Below, piece by piece: positions 43,601 through 53,508 of a DNA stretch of 64,000 bases. The notes below the pieces were generated by a model, which was not told the DNA's origin, ran no database searches, and was given only the letters and a program-made list of their open reading frames with translations. Every line of letters starts with the position of its first letter. Positions within the stretch are counted from its first letter, which is position 1. The stretch covers positions 1-64,000 of the forward strand of contig CALRBF010000004.1 of assembly GCA_943354045.1 (NCBI GenBank), given 5' to 3'. The translations under genes were made by a program, and so were the position numbers. The stretch is from Parcubacteria group bacterium (lineage in GTDB: Bacteria > Patescibacteria > Paceibacteria > SW-4-49-11).

Positions 43601-43921
43601 ATGAAACATTTTACAAAAACTCTAGAAGATTTTATTTGTAAAAACTGTGGATTGTCTGTATATGGCAATGGGTATACTAATCATTGTCCAAAATGTTTAT
43701 ATTCTCTTCATGTAGATAATTACCCAGGAGATAGGAAAGAGAATTGTCATGGTTTAATGAAGCCAATAGATATAGTATCTAAAGGAGGATATCCTGTAGA
43801 TATTATTCATGAGTGTCAAATATGCCATACTATTAAGCATAATAAAGTTAATGATACTGATTCAACGGACACTATTATTAAAGTAATGAAAGAGAAGGTT
43901 AAAAAAGAAATGATGCGATAA
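43601..43921 (+). CDS. RNHCP domain protein
   Basis: A 106-residue zinc-binding-type protein of the RNHCP family. The core reads FICKNCGLSVYGNGYTNHCPKCLYSLHVDNYPGDRKENCHG, with CxxC, the name-giving N-H-C-P-x-C, a further Cys-His, and a later CQIC pair, enough for two zinc sites. Function is unknown in the family. The ATG at 43601 is preferred because the longer frame starts with TTG inside nusG. Position directly after nusG suggests cotranscription with the transcription factor. Confidence 0.82.
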   Translation: MKHFTKTLEDFICKNCGLSVYGNGYTNHCPKCLYSLHVDNYPGDRKENCHGLMKPIDIVSKGGYPVDIIHECQICHTIKHNKVNDTDSTDTIIKVMKEKVKKEMMR

Positions 43922-43976
43922 TATCTTATATATTATTGATTTGTGATATACTAAAATAAGGATTAAAAATTAATAT

Positions 43977-45665
43977 ATGGAATATATAAGTGAATTGTTA
44001 TCAATAGGATTATTGATATTGAGCGGGATGATTAATTTGGTCTTAGGAATATTCATTTATTTTTTTGCTTATAAATTATCTCAAGGTAAATATGTTTCCT
44101 CTAAATATCTGGCCTATCTTTGTTTTGGGATATTTACTTGGGCTTTATGGCAAATACTTGCAACTATATATTTTTATCCTCTAGGAAATGTCTGGGGTAT
44201 ATATATTACTAATATGGCTATTCATATTACTATTATTAGTATTGTACAGGCATTAGTTTTTTTTGGTCTATCCTTTCATAATACTCAGCGTACATTTCAT
44301 AAATATCAATTTTTATACTACCCTTATATTTTGGTTGCAATAGTAATACTTATGCCACAGTTTGGAATATTACAACTAAATACGACTAATCCTATAGCTT
44401 ATCAATCACTCCCATATTATATATTTATCATCTATATTCTAATCTATAGTATTATATATGTCTCTTTATTAGCACATCGTTACACAAGAGTTACTAGTAA
44501 TATTGCAAAGAGACATATACAAATTATATTAGTAGGAACAATATTTAGTTTGGTATCAGCATTTATTACTAATATTGTTTTCCCATCTATATTTGATAAC
44601 ACTCAATTTATTTATTACGGTCCAATTGCAACAGTAATATTATCTGTAACGGTACTATTTGCTATTATTCATTATAGATTATTTGATATACAGCTTCCAA
44701 TTGCAGGTCTGATGACAATATTAGTTATTACTGTGGTATTATTAATTATACAATTTATTATTAATAATAATTTTTTTGAAGGAATACAATCAACTACGTT
44801 AGTAGTATTTATGTTTACTTGTTTATATACATTTTTAAGTAGAGAAGCTTATATGGGAGCTCAAAAACAAGTTGTTTTGGATAATAAAAAGAAAGAATTA
44901 GAAATTGCCCTTGATTCCAAAAATGATTTTCTTAAAAATGCTTCTCATCAGTTAAGAACTCCATTAACGGTAATACAGGGGTATTTAGCCATGATTACAG
45001 GTAAAGAAAATCCAAAATATGAATTAAATCAAGTATCATTAGGTGATTTACAAAAAACATATATTAGTGCAAAAAATTTAAATGAAATTATTAATAATCT
45101 ATTAGCTGCTAGTGATGTCAATACAGGTCGTTTTGGTATTAATATCAAAGATACTATTGATCTAAAACAATTAATTGAAACTATTATTGAGGAAAAACAT
45201 GAATTATTGAATAGCAAGGCAACAAAAATAGTATTTAAAAGTAAAGGATTAGGAATGCAAGCATTGGTAGACAGGGGTAAACTAAAGGAAGCCCTTAATA
45301 ATATCATTGATAATGCAGTATTTTATGGGAGGGGAAAAATCAATATTACTCTTGATACCAAGGGAAAAGAATTTTTCATCATATCTGTTCAAGATAATGG
45401 AGTAGGTATTACTAAAGAAGATGCTAAGAAAATTTGGAAAAAATTTGAAAGGGGAAAGAAATCATCTCTTATTAATCCAAATGGATCGGGATTAGGTCTA
45501 TATTTAGCAAAGCAAATTATGCTGAAACATGGGGGTGATATTGAGGCTCATTCAGATGGGCGAGATCAAGGTAGTATATTTATATTTACTCTTCCAAAGG
45601 ATGTGTTAACTCATGCTCCAGCAGAATCATTTGGTATTAATATACCTCAAACTACGCAAGGGTAG
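43977..45665 (+). CDS. 7TM sensor histidine kinase (first of three)
   Basis: A 562-residue protein with about eight membrane helices in the first ~285 residues, resembling histidine-kinase 7TM sensor regions, then HisKA with the phospho-acceptor His324 in SHQLRTPLTVIQGYLAM and an HATPase_c domain (N box NNIIDNAVFYG, G1 box QDNGVGIT, G2 region NGSGLGLYLAKQIM). The residue after the His is Gln rather than the usual Glu. No response regulator gene is adjacent. The short C-terminal tail carries no receiver domain. Stimulus unknown. Confidence 0.9.
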   Translation: MEYISELLSIGLLILSGMINLVLGIFIYFFAYKLSQGKYVSSKYLAYLCFGIFTWALWQILATIYFYPLGNVWGIYITNMAIHITIISIVQALVFFGLSFHNTQRTFHKYQFLYYPYILVAIVILMPQFGILQLNTTNPIAYQSLPYYIFIIYILIYSIIYVSLLAHRYTRVTSNIAKRHIQIILVGTIFSLVSAFITNIVFPSIFDNTQFIYYGPIATVILSVTVLFAIIHYRLFDIQLPIAGLMTILVITVVLLIIQFIINNNFFEGIQSTTLVVFMFTCLYTFLSREAYMGAQKQVVLDNKKKELEIALDSKNDFLKNASHQLRTPLTVIQGYLAMITGKENPKYELNQVSLGDLQKTYISAKNLNEIINNLLAASDVNTGRFGINIKDTIDLKQLIETIIEEKHELLNSKATKIVFKSKGLGMQALVDRGKLKEALNNIIDNAVFYGRGKINITLDTKGKEFFIISVQDNGVGITKEDAKKIWKKFERGKKSSLINPNGSGLGLYLAKQIMLKHGGDIEAHSDGRDQGSIFIFTLPKDVLTHAPAESFGINIPQTTQG

Positions 45666-45713
45666 TATTCTTCTATGTGATATGGTATGATGAAGCCATT
45701 CTAAAGCTATATT

Positions 45714-47324
45714 ATGTCGAAACAATTATATATTACGACCAATTCAATTGGATTTAGGCATCACTTAAAACAAGTTTTGCAAGATATCTCAGTAACTATT
45801 CACCAAGGAGATAAAATTGCTTTAGTTGGAGATAATGGAACAGGCAAGACTACTTTATTAAAGATTATTGCAAATCTCATTAAACCAACTCGGGGTGTCG
45901 TTGAGGAATTAGACTCTGTATGGTATTTACCTCAATTAGATTTGGAAATATTTCAGTCAAATATACCTATTTCAGAATATATATCCCAATTTATAGAGGA
46001 CTGGTGGGAAGTTATTGATCTTATTGAATATACATTTAATTTTAGTATTGATGCTAGTCAAGAACTTAATACCTTAAGTGGGGGAGAAATTGTAAAATTA
46101 CATTTAGGTATTATCTTTTATATCAAACCAAAAGTATTATTATTAGATGAGCCTACCAATCATTTAGATATACAGGCTCAAGAATGGTTAGTAAAAGCTA
46201 TTCAGGAGTATCCATATAGCGTATTAATTGCCTCTCATGACACCTCTTTTGCTGATAGGGTAGTAAATAGAGTATGGGAATTAGAAGATGGTCATATAAG
46301 AGAGTTCGGAGGAAATGTATCATTTTATCGAGAGCAAAAACGTTTAGAAAGTGAAGCTAGATTACGTCGTTATGAAGTAGCTTTAAAAGATAAAAAACGT
46401 TTAGATAAATCAGTAGCATTGGAGCAGAAAAGACAAGAACAAAATATACAAGTTGGAATTAAAAGTAGGCAGGATAGAAGCGTATCTCGAATGGATAGAG
46501 GATATCTCAAAAGTAAGGCTCAAATGAGAGCGGGGCAAAAAAAGATAATGTATGATTCTCGGCTAGAAGATAACAAGGAAGTTCTTCATGAATTGGAGCC
46601 ACAAATAAAGCGAGATGTAAGATATTATGTCCCTCATCAGACAATACAAACTCAAGAAGTCATTCTTAATATTCGTGATGGTATTGTAAAAGTTGCTGAA
46701 AAATTACTTATCCAAGATATTCGATTCCAAGTCTCAAGTGGAGACAGAATTGCTTTAATTGGAGGGAATGGAACTGGTAAAAGTCAATTTTTTCATATGC
46801 TCATGAAAAGGCAATTATCTTCCGGTATATTAGAAATTAAAGATAAGATCAATATTGTATATATGGATCAAACATATGCAATTGTTTCTCCCCATAAGAC
46901 TATATTAGAAAATATGAGAGATTATAATCCCAAAGCCTCTATGATGACAATTCGTCAAAAATTAAGAGAGTTTTTGTTCTGGGATGATTATCAGGTAAAT
47001 CAATATGCAGAAAATTTATCTGGAGGACAAGTAGCAAGACTCGCCTTTGCAATGATTAGTTTGCAACCATTAGACATATTATTATTAGATGAGCCTACAA
47101 ATAATCTTGATATTTCAACACAGGAAGCAATTATTCAAGGACTCTTAACCTATAAAGGAGCTTTAATTATTATTTCTCATTCACTTGATTTTTTGAATCG
47201 AGTAGGAGTTCAAGATATATATTGTATTGCCAATCAGCAATATATTAAGCATCCGTATCAAATTGAAGATGAAAGATTTCATAGTAAATTATTAGAAATA
47301 ATTGGGAATGGAATTGTCTCTTAA
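45714..47324 (+). CDS. ABC-F family ATPase (ribosome-associated)
   Basis: A 536-residue protein with two nucleotide-binding domains and no membrane part. NBD1 has GDNGTGKTTL, the signature LSGGEIVKLHLG and LLLDEPTNHLD. NBD2 has GGNGTGKSQFF, LSGGQVARLAFAM and LLLDEPTNNLD. The linker between them is long, basic and helical (about 205-290), as in the P-site tRNA-interaction motif of EttA and antibiotic-resistance ABC-F proteins. It probably acts at the E-site of stalled ribosomes. Specific subfamily uncertain. It is sandwiched between sensor kinase genes. Confidence 0.9.
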   Translation: MSKQLYITTNSIGFRHHLKQVLQDISVTIHQGDKIALVGDNGTGKTTLLKIIANLIKPTRGVVEELDSVWYLPQLDLEIFQSNIPISEYISQFIEDWWEVIDLIEYTFNFSIDASQELNTLSGGEIVKLHLGIIFYIKPKVLLLDEPTNHLDIQAQEWLVKAIQEYPYSVLIASHDTSFADRVVNRVWELEDGHIREFGGNVSFYREQKRLESEARLRRYEVALKDKKRLDKSVALEQKRQEQNIQVGIKSRQDRSVSRMDRGYLKSKAQMRAGQKKIMYDSRLEDNKEVLHELEPQIKRDVRYYVPHQTIQTQEVILNIRDGIVKVAEKLLIQDIRFQVSSGDRIALIGGNGTGKSQFFHMLMKRQLSSGILEIKDKINIVYMDQTYAIVSPHKTILENMRDYNPKASMMTIRQKLREFLFWDDYQVNQYAENLSGGQVARLAFAMISLQPLDILLLDEPTNNLDISTQEAIIQGLLTYKGALIIISHSLDFLNRVGVQDIYCIANQQYIKHPYQIEDERFHSKLLEIIGNGIVS

Positions 47325-47365
47325 ATTGTGATAATATAAATATATAGAATCAAATATAAATAAAG

Positions 47366-48964
47366 ATGATTTATAGTATCTTATCATTGGGGCTTATTGC
47401 AATACTTAGTATTGCTTGGGCTTTAGTGTATAAAAAAAATCATATTATTGTATCAAAATGGCTGCTTTTTCCTTTAACTGGGGGTATTGTATGGACATTT
47501 GGTTGGCTTGGAATCCATATTATCCTTTCTAGGTCAGATTTTTTTTCAGAGTCTCTCTACATAATATTCCAACAAATTATGTTCTCAGGACTTATTGCTG
47601 TACCATTAGGTCTTATTATAGCGGTATTATATTATCCATATAATACTACGCATAAGGTGTATAAAAATAGGATATCATATATTATTAGTATTTTGTATAT
47701 ATTGTGTTTGATCCCAATTTATAGCACATTCTATCTGGTTCAAGATATTAATATAAGTATAAATGGATTATCATCAGAATACGGGCCTTTATTTCAATAC
47801 TATCAGATAGGATGGGGGGGGGCTCTATTTATTGGTATTATAGTCATTATAAGTCGATTAAAGCATATTCAAAAAAAGAAAGACAAAATAGTATCATTGT
47901 ATTTTATTATAGGGTATTTTATCACTATCATAGGGTACATTACTAGCACATTATTTATTTTTATTCAAGGGGATAGTACTTTTATGAAATATAGCCCACT
48001 TTTATTACTGGTCTGGATTGGATTTATTGTAATAGGAGCTATTCAATATAAATTAGTTGACTCAAAAATATTTTTATCTCAACTTATTATTATATGGGCA
48101 ATAATTATTATCACCGTTATCACATTAAGTAATACATCATTAGTAGTTTTTATTATAGATATATTATTTTTGATGGTATTTAGCATATTAGGAATTATTC
48201 TTATTCAGACTTTGCAAAAATCATTATATACCAAGAAATATTTGAATCGCGATAATCGTAAATTACAAAAATTTATTGATGTAAAAGACAATTTTTTAAG
48301 AATGACAACACATCAATTAAGAACTCCAGTAATTATTCTAGACGAATATACCAGTAATTTAGTAGATAAAATACCTAAGAGTCAATCTCATGAAGTAGAC
48401 TATTTACATAAAATTCTCATTAATAATTATCGATTAAAAGAAGTAATGGAAGATTTAACTTTAACCTATGCTATAGAAGCTAAAAAATTTGAATTAAATC
48501 ATATTGTGCCAGTCGATATTTCTCTTATTATAGAGCATGTAATTAAGGATATTCAAACATCTCAAAAATATCTTGATATTATAATACGCCTAGATAAGGC
48601 TAATAGAAATTATATCATTAATGGGGATACATATTATTTAGAATTAGCTTTCAAAAAAGTGATACAAAATGCTTATATATTTGCTAATAAAGAAATTATA
48701 ATACGTCTGCGAACTAATAGAGATCAAATTCTGATCTCTATTATAGATGATGGAATTGGCATTAATAAAGATGATTTGAGGCAATTATTTCTCCCCTTTA
48801 TACGTGGGACTAAGGCTCCAGTATTGAATCCAGACGGTTCTGGTCTTGGTATTTATTTAGTAAAAAATATTATTGATAGTCATGAGGGGGATTTTGTATT
48901 GAAAAGTAAAGGTGAGAATTTGGGGTCGGAGGCAATCATTATTCTTCCTAAAAACACAGTATGA
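47366..48964 (+). CDS. 7TM sensor histidine kinase (second of three)
   Basis: A 532-residue protein. About eight hydrophobic helices fill residues 1-280. HisKA has His316 in THQLRTPVIILDEYTSNL, again with Gln after His. The HATPase_c domain shows QNAYIFANK, IDDGIGINKDD and DGSGLGIYLVKNII. The N box is divergent (QNAYIFA instead of DNAxxF/Y), which may weaken nucleotide binding. It ends in TGA within a 4-base ATGA overlap with the next kinase gene. Its ATG follows G, unlike nearly all other genes here. Confidence 0.88.
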   Translation: MIYSILSLGLIAILSIAWALVYKKNHIIVSKWLLFPLTGGIVWTFGWLGIHIILSRSDFFSESLYIIFQQIMFSGLIAVPLGLIIAVLYYPYNTTHKVYKNRISYIISILYILCLIPIYSTFYLVQDINISINGLSSEYGPLFQYYQIGWGGALFIGIIVIISRLKHIQKKKDKIVSLYFIIGYFITIIGYITSTLFIFIQGDSTFMKYSPLLLLVWIGFIVIGAIQYKLVDSKIFLSQLIIIWAIIIITVITLSNTSLVVFIIDILFLMVFSILGIILIQTLQKSLYTKKYLNRDNRKLQKFIDVKDNFLRMTTHQLRTPVIILDEYTSNLVDKIPKSQSHEVDYLHKILINNYRLKEVMEDLTLTYAIEAKKFELNHIVPVDISLIIEHVIKDIQTSQKYLDIIIRLDKANRNYIINGDTYYLELAFKKVIQNAYIFANKEIIIRLRTNRDQILISIIDDGIGINKDDLRQLFLPFIRGTKAPVLNPDGSGLGIYLVKNIIDSHEGDFVLKSKGENLGSEAIIILPKNTV

Positions 48965-50598
48965 ACACAGATTCACTCTATATTATAGAAGTATTATTAG
49001 GATCAATCGGAGGTGTATTAAGTTTAGCTTTGGGGGTATTTTGTATTGTACTATATAGGGGGGTTATCAAGCAATATATTGTCAAACATCAATATGTAGG
49101 ATGGTTTGGATTATTATTAATTGCAACAGGAATTTGGGCATTGTGTGAGGTATGGAATGAACAGTATTTTTTTGGAGGATATGAATTGGCTCTTACCTAT
49201 GGAATTGGAACAACTTTACCCCTAATATTTTATATTTTTGTTAAATCATTAGATAATAGCCTGAAATGGAATTGGAAATTATTTCTTTTTATTTTCCTAC
49301 AAACAAGTGTTATCTTATATTTAATTCATCCACAATATGGAATAGTAAATTATATATATACTATTCCTAGCCTACGATTAGGATCCTTCCAACATTTTGT
49401 ATTTGTATTCTATATGTTAGGAGCAAGTTTTCTTGGATTATCATATTTATTAAAAATCATACGTACAAAAACTATTAGTTATGCTAAAGGTGTATTTATA
49501 GCTGTAGCGATACCTTTTATCATTGTGGCAACTACTAATATTCTCATACCCTTTATATTTCTTGATAATTCTTATCATCGTATTGGCCCGTTTGGATTAG
49601 TATTGATGGCTATTTATATCACTTATATTATTATTAAACAGGAGGCTTTAAAAATACCCATTATTCTATTTGAATTATATGCACTTGGAACTATTCTTGT
49701 GACAGCAATTGCAGTACAAATAGGATTAATATTGTTTGGAGTTACGAGTATTTTTCAACCAGAAAGAATAGTACTAATTATTATATTAAGTATTATTATA
49801 GTCGTATTAATGAGACAAACATTGAGAGGATTAGAAGATGCAACTTTGGTAGAAAAAGTTCATCAAGAATTAAAATCTTCAATTAAGGCAAAGAATCAAT
49901 TTATTCAAATATCTTCACATCAATTAAGAACACCTCTAACAGCTATTAAAGGATATTTATCTTTATTAAGAGAAAATCATCTTAATAAAGATGATGCTAT
50001 TGGTCATTATATGATACAAATGAATATAATTGTGCAAAATATGTCGACTATAGTAGAAGATGTTTTGAATGTAAATTCTCTTAATTCAGGAGATTTTAGT
50101 ATACGTTTAGATGATGTATTCGACTTAAAAAAAGAATTAAATGAAACTATTGAGAATAAATCATTCTTAATGAATAAATTAAATATTCGCTTTATGTATA
50201 CGGTCAAGGGGGATGATTTTATCATAAAAGGAGATGAGGTTAAAATACGCGAAGTTCTGAATAATGGGATTGATAATGCCTTGCAATATGGAAAAGATAA
50301 GATCAATATACAACTTATTAGTAATAAAAAAAGAATACAAATAAAAATACAAGATAATGGTATTGGCATTACTCCTGCAGAGCAGAAAATTATTTTTAAG
50401 CCCTATAAAAGAGGTGAATATGCGCAGCAAATACGGCGCGACGGCACAGGTCTTGGTTTACATTTGATTAAATTGATTATAGAAGCTCATAAAGGTACTG
50501 TGAGTATAAAAAGTGAAGGAAGAGATAAGGGGAGTACATTGATAATAACTATTCCAAGAACTCATCAATATAATAAAAAAGGGAACAAAGACAAATAA
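48961..50598 (+). CDS. 7TM sensor histidine kinase (third of three)
   Basis: A 545-residue protein with the same layout as its two neighbours: about eight helices, then His320 in SSHQLRTPLTAIKGYLSLL, N box NNGIDNALQYG, G1 QDNGIGIT, and DGTGLGLHLIKLII. It is translationally coupled to the second kinase (overlap 48961-48964), suggesting the two may be made in equal amounts or heterodimerise. No receiver or output domain. No response regulator in the window. Confidence 0.9.
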   Translation: MNTDSLYIIEVLLGSIGGVLSLALGVFCIVLYRGVIKQYIVKHQYVGWFGLLLIATGIWALCEVWNEQYFFGGYELALTYGIGTTLPLIFYIFVKSLDNSLKWNWKLFLFIFLQTSVILYLIHPQYGIVNYIYTIPSLRLGSFQHFVFVFYMLGASFLGLSYLLKIIRTKTISYAKGVFIAVAIPFIIVATTNILIPFIFLDNSYHRIGPFGLVLMAIYITYIIIKQEALKIPIILFELYALGTILVTAIAVQIGLILFGVTSIFQPERIVLIIILSIIIVVLMRQTLRGLEDATLVEKVHQELKSSIKAKNQFIQISSHQLRTPLTAIKGYLSLLRENHLNKDDAIGHYMIQMNIIVQNMSTIVEDVLNVNSLNSGDFSIRLDDVFDLKKELNETIENKSFLMNKLNIRFMYTVKGDDFIIKGDEVKIREVLNNGIDNALQYGKDKINIQLISNKKRIQIKIQDNGIGITPAEQKIIFKPYKRGEYAQQIRRDGTGLGLHLIKLIIEAHKGTVSIKSEGRDKGSTLIITIPRTHQYNKKGNKDK

Positions 50599-50611
50599 TT
50601 AAGTTTTACTC

Positions 50612-50640
50612 TTGACTAAATTCTAAATATAGTTTAGAAT
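50612..50640 (+). promoter_or_regulatory. Promoter of the tuf-S10-spc cluster
   Basis: TTGACT (50612-50617), 17 bases, TAGAAT (50635-50640). The leader of about 60 bases can fold GAGT/ACTC (50647-50661) inside GTTCA/TGAAC (50642-50685). Confidence 0.8.
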
Positions 50641-50708
50641 AGTTCAGAGTGTGTTTAACTCGACAGTGTTTTTATTCAGTTGAACAATAATAATTAAAGT
50701 ATACTTCT

Positions 50709-51905
50709 ATGGCAACCGAAAAGTATGAGCGAAACAAGCCCCATGTTAATGTAGGAACTATTGGTCATGTTGATCATGGTAAAACAACTTTAACCGCAGC
50801 TATTCTTAATGTACTTAGTTTAAGAGGAAATGTAGTTACTAAAAAAGCAATTGATGAAATTGATGGGGCTCCTGAGGAAAAAGCTCGAGGAATTACTATT
50901 GCTACCGCACATGTTGAATATGAGTCTGATACTCGTCACTATGCCCATATTGATTGTCCAGGACATGCTGATTATATTAAGAATATGATTACTGGTGCTG
51001 CTCAAATGGATGGAGCTATCTTAGTTGTATCTGCTGCAGATGGTCCTATGCCTCAAACTCGAGAGCATATTCTTCTTGCAAATCAAATTGGAGTGCCTCA
51101 AATTGTAGTATTCTTAAATAAAGTTGATCAAGTTGATGATGAGGAATTGATTGAACTTGTAGAAGTAGAGGTTCGAGAATTATTAAGTAAATATAGTTTT
51201 GATGGAGATAATGCTCGAATTGTTCGAGGATCTGCTCTTAAAGCTCTGGAGACAACTGATGTTAATTCAGATGCAGCTAAGCCAATTCTAGAACTTATTG
51301 ATGCTCTTGATGAGGCTATTCCAGAACCAAAACGAGAAATTGATTTAGATTTCTTGATGCCAGTTGAAGATATTTTCTCAATTGAAGGAAGAGGAACTGT
51401 TGTAACTGGAAGAATTGAAAAAGGAATTATTAAAGTAAACTCAGAAGTAGAGATTGTTGGGCTTCGAGACACTCAAAAAACTGTTGTTACTGGAGTTGAG
51501 ATGTTCAAAAAGCTTCTTGATCAAGGTCAGGCTGGAGATAATGTAGGGCTTCTTCTTCGAGGAGTTAAGAAAGAAGATGTTGAAAGAGGTCAAGTACTTG
51601 CAAAAGTTGGATCTATTACTCCTCATACTGAATTTGAAGCTGAGGTATATGTTCTAACAAAAGAAGAAGGAGGTCGTCATACTCCATTTGTATCTGGATA
51701 TAAGCCACAATTCTATATTCGAACAACTGATGTAACAGGAGAAATTACTCTTCCTGAAGGATCAGAATTAGTTATGCCAGGAGATACTGTTACAGTAAAA
51801 GTTGCTCTTGTAGCTCCTATTGCACTTACTGATAATCAAAGATTTGCAATTCGAGAAGGTGGGCATACTGTTGGAGCTGGGGTTGTTACTAAAGTTATCA
51901 AATAA
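50709..51905 (+). CDS. tuf: Elongation factor Tu
   Basis: A 398-residue GTPase delivering aminoacyl-tRNA. G motifs: GHVDHGKTTL, the switch I EKARGITI, DCPGHADY, NKVDQVDD and GSALKAL. Domains II and III end with GGHTVGAGVVTKVI. Codons look more regular than in flanking kinase genes (many CGA, GGA, CTT), as expected for high expression. It directly precedes rpsJ; rpsL, rpsG and fusA, its usual upstream partners, are not here. Confidence 0.98.
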   Translation: MATEKYERNKPHVNVGTIGHVDHGKTTLTAAILNVLSLRGNVVTKKAIDEIDGAPEEKARGITIATAHVEYESDTRHYAHIDCPGHADYIKNMITGAAQMDGAILVVSAADGPMPQTREHILLANQIGVPQIVVFLNKVDQVDDEELIELVEVEVRELLSKYSFDGDNARIVRGSALKALETTDVNSDAAKPILELIDALDEAIPEPKREIDLDFLMPVEDIFSIEGRGTVVTGRIEKGIIKVNSEVEIVGLRDTQKTVVTGVEMFKKLLDQGQAGDNVGLLLRGVKKEDVERGQVLAKVGSITPHTEFEAEVYVLTKEEGGRHTPFVSGYKPQFYIRTTDVTGEITLPEGSELVMPGDTVTVKVALVAPIALTDNQRFAIREGGHTVGAGVVTKVIK

Positions 51906-51925
51906 CGCTTTACGAAGAAAAAAGT

Positions 51926-52258
51926 ATGTCATCTAAAAAAGAAGAGTATAAATCACGAATACGGATTAAGATCAAAGCTTATGATTATAAGTTAGCTGAT
52001 CAATCATCTGTGCAGATTATTAATACTGCTATGAAATTTGGAGCAAACGCTGTGGGTCCTATTCCATTGCCTACCTCTATTAAGAAGTATACAGTATTAA
52101 AATCAACATTCGTGCATAAGGACTCTCGAGACCAATTTGAGATAAGGGTTCATAAGAGGCTTATTGATATTGCTGAACCAAATTCTAAGGTAATTGATGC
52201 TCTTATGAATCTTAATCTACCGGTTGGAGTAGATATTTCTATCAAGTATCTCAATTAG
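51926..52258 (+). CDS. rpsJ: Ribosomal protein S10
   Basis: A 110-residue small-subunit head protein, also the NusE antitermination partner of NusB. RIRIKIKAYDYKLADQSS, GPIPLPTSIKKYTVLKSTFVHKDSRDQFEIRVHKRLIDI and the C-terminal PVGVDISIKYL are canonical. The N-terminus is about eight residues longer than in E. coli. First gene of the S10 series. Confidence 0.97.
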   Translation: MSSKKEEYKSRIRIKIKAYDYKLADQSSVQIINTAMKFGANAVGPIPLPTSIKKYTVLKSTFVHKDSRDQFEIRVHKRLIDIAEPNSKVIDALMNLNLPVGVDISIKYLN

Positions 52259-52279
52259 TAATCAAGGTAAATTGTAAGT

Positions 52280-52858
52280 ATGAAATTTTCGTTTGCTCAA
52301 AAGATTGGAATGACTCAAGTGTTTGAAGAAGGTAAAGTAATACCTGTCACAAAAGTTCAATTGTATCCCGATGTAAAGGTACAAGCTTTTATTGCTGAAG
52401 ATAAAACAGGATATAATGCAGTGCAATTTGGTGCAAAATATTCTAAAAAGGTAAAAGATACTGAATTACCACGATTATTAAAAGAAATTCGTGTAAATAA
52501 ATTCCCAGAATTGGAAGTAGGTACTTTATTAGATATAGCTCAATATGAGGTTGGAAACACATTAGAGGTAAAAGGAGTTTCCAAAGGAAAAGGATTTGCT
52601 GGAGTAGTAAAACGACATGGATTTGCAGGAGCAAATGCTACTCATGGAACTAAGCATACTGAGCGATCGGGAGGATCTATTGGGTCTGGATATCCAGAAC
52701 ATGTTTTGAAAGGACGTAAAATGCCAGGAAGAGATGGGTTTAAAACTCAAACATTAAAGAATGTAAAAGTTGTAGGAATAGATATTGAAAATAATCAATT
52801 ATTATTAAAGGGAGCAATTCCTGGTCCTAATAAGGGATTATTACAAATTGTCGGTTAG
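52280..52858 (+). CDS. rplC: Ribosomal protein L3
   Basis: A 192-residue protein reaching toward the peptidyl-transferase centre. FSFAQKIGMTQVFEEGKVIPVT opens it, and the internal loop GFAGVVKRHGFAGANATHGTKH is present, with SIGSGYPEHVLKGRKMPGRDG. The loop lacks the usual Gln methylation context only in detail. Slightly shorter than the E. coli protein (209). Confidence 0.97.
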   Translation: MKFSFAQKIGMTQVFEEGKVIPVTKVQLYPDVKVQAFIAEDKTGYNAVQFGAKYSKKVKDTELPRLLKEIRVNKFPELEVGTLLDIAQYEVGNTLEVKGVSKGKGFAGVVKRHGFAGANATHGTKHTERSGGSIGSGYPEHVLKGRKMPGRDGFKTQTLKNVKVVGIDIENNQLLLKGAIPGPNKGLLQIVG

Positions 52859-52868
52859 ATAAGTTTAT

Positions 52869-53504
52869 ATGAAGATTCAGGTAATTACCACAAAAGGAGT
52901 AAAGAAGGAGCAATATGAATTGCCAAGTGAGATATTTGAAGTAGCTCCAAATGAGAGTTTAATTCATCAAGTATATCGATATTTGGTATTAAATAAGCTT
53001 TATCCCGTAGCTCATACTAAAGATCGTTCTGAAGTACGTGGAGGAGGTAAAAAACCTTGGAAGCAAAAAGGAACTGGTAGAGCTCGACATGGATCAACTC
53101 GTTCTCCAATTTGGCGAACAGGAGGTATTACTTTTGGACCTACAAGTGCTAAGAATTTTGCAGTATCTATTAATAAAAAGATGAAGCGTAAAGCTTTATT
53201 TATGACACTTTCATCGAGAGTAGCTGCTGATAAATTTGTATTAGTCGATGATTTTGCATTATCAGCTATAAAAACTAAGGAAGCAGTATCAATTTTAAAT
53301 AATCTTAAACTTGAAGATAAGAAAACCTTAGTAATTATACCTCGAGAAGACAAATATGCTGAAAAGTCATTTGCAAATATTCCAACAGTTTCATTAATAT
53401 ATGCTGACTCATTAAATATTGAAGATATACTAAAAAGTGATACTATTTTAACTTCAGTATCTTCAGTAGATACTATTAAGGATATCTATAAGAATTACGT
53501 TTAA
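52869..53504 (+). CDS. rplD: Ribosomal protein L4
   Basis: A 211-residue protein whose extended loop lines the exit tunnel: EVRGGGKKPWKQKGTGRARHGSTRSPIWRTGG, then TFGPTSAKNF. The globular part carries the remaining conserved segments. In E. coli L4 autoregulates this operon; no matching leader structure was identified ahead of rpsJ or tuf. Confidence 0.96.
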   Translation: MKIQVITTKGVKKEQYELPSEIFEVAPNESLIHQVYRYLVLNKLYPVAHTKDRSEVRGGGKKPWKQKGTGRARHGSTRSPIWRTGGITFGPTSAKNFAVSINKKMKRKALFMTLSSRVAADKFVLVDDFALSAIKTKEAVSILNNLKLEDKKTLVIIPREDKYAEKSFANIPTVSLIYADSLNIEDILKSDTILTSVSSVDTIKDIYKNYV

Positions 53505-53508
53505 GGGT

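Noticed and set aside
43922..43976. Promoter for the first histidine kinase (TATACT at 43967-43972 region)
   Set aside because: A -10-like sequence exists, but no acceptable -35 lies 16-18 bases upstream.
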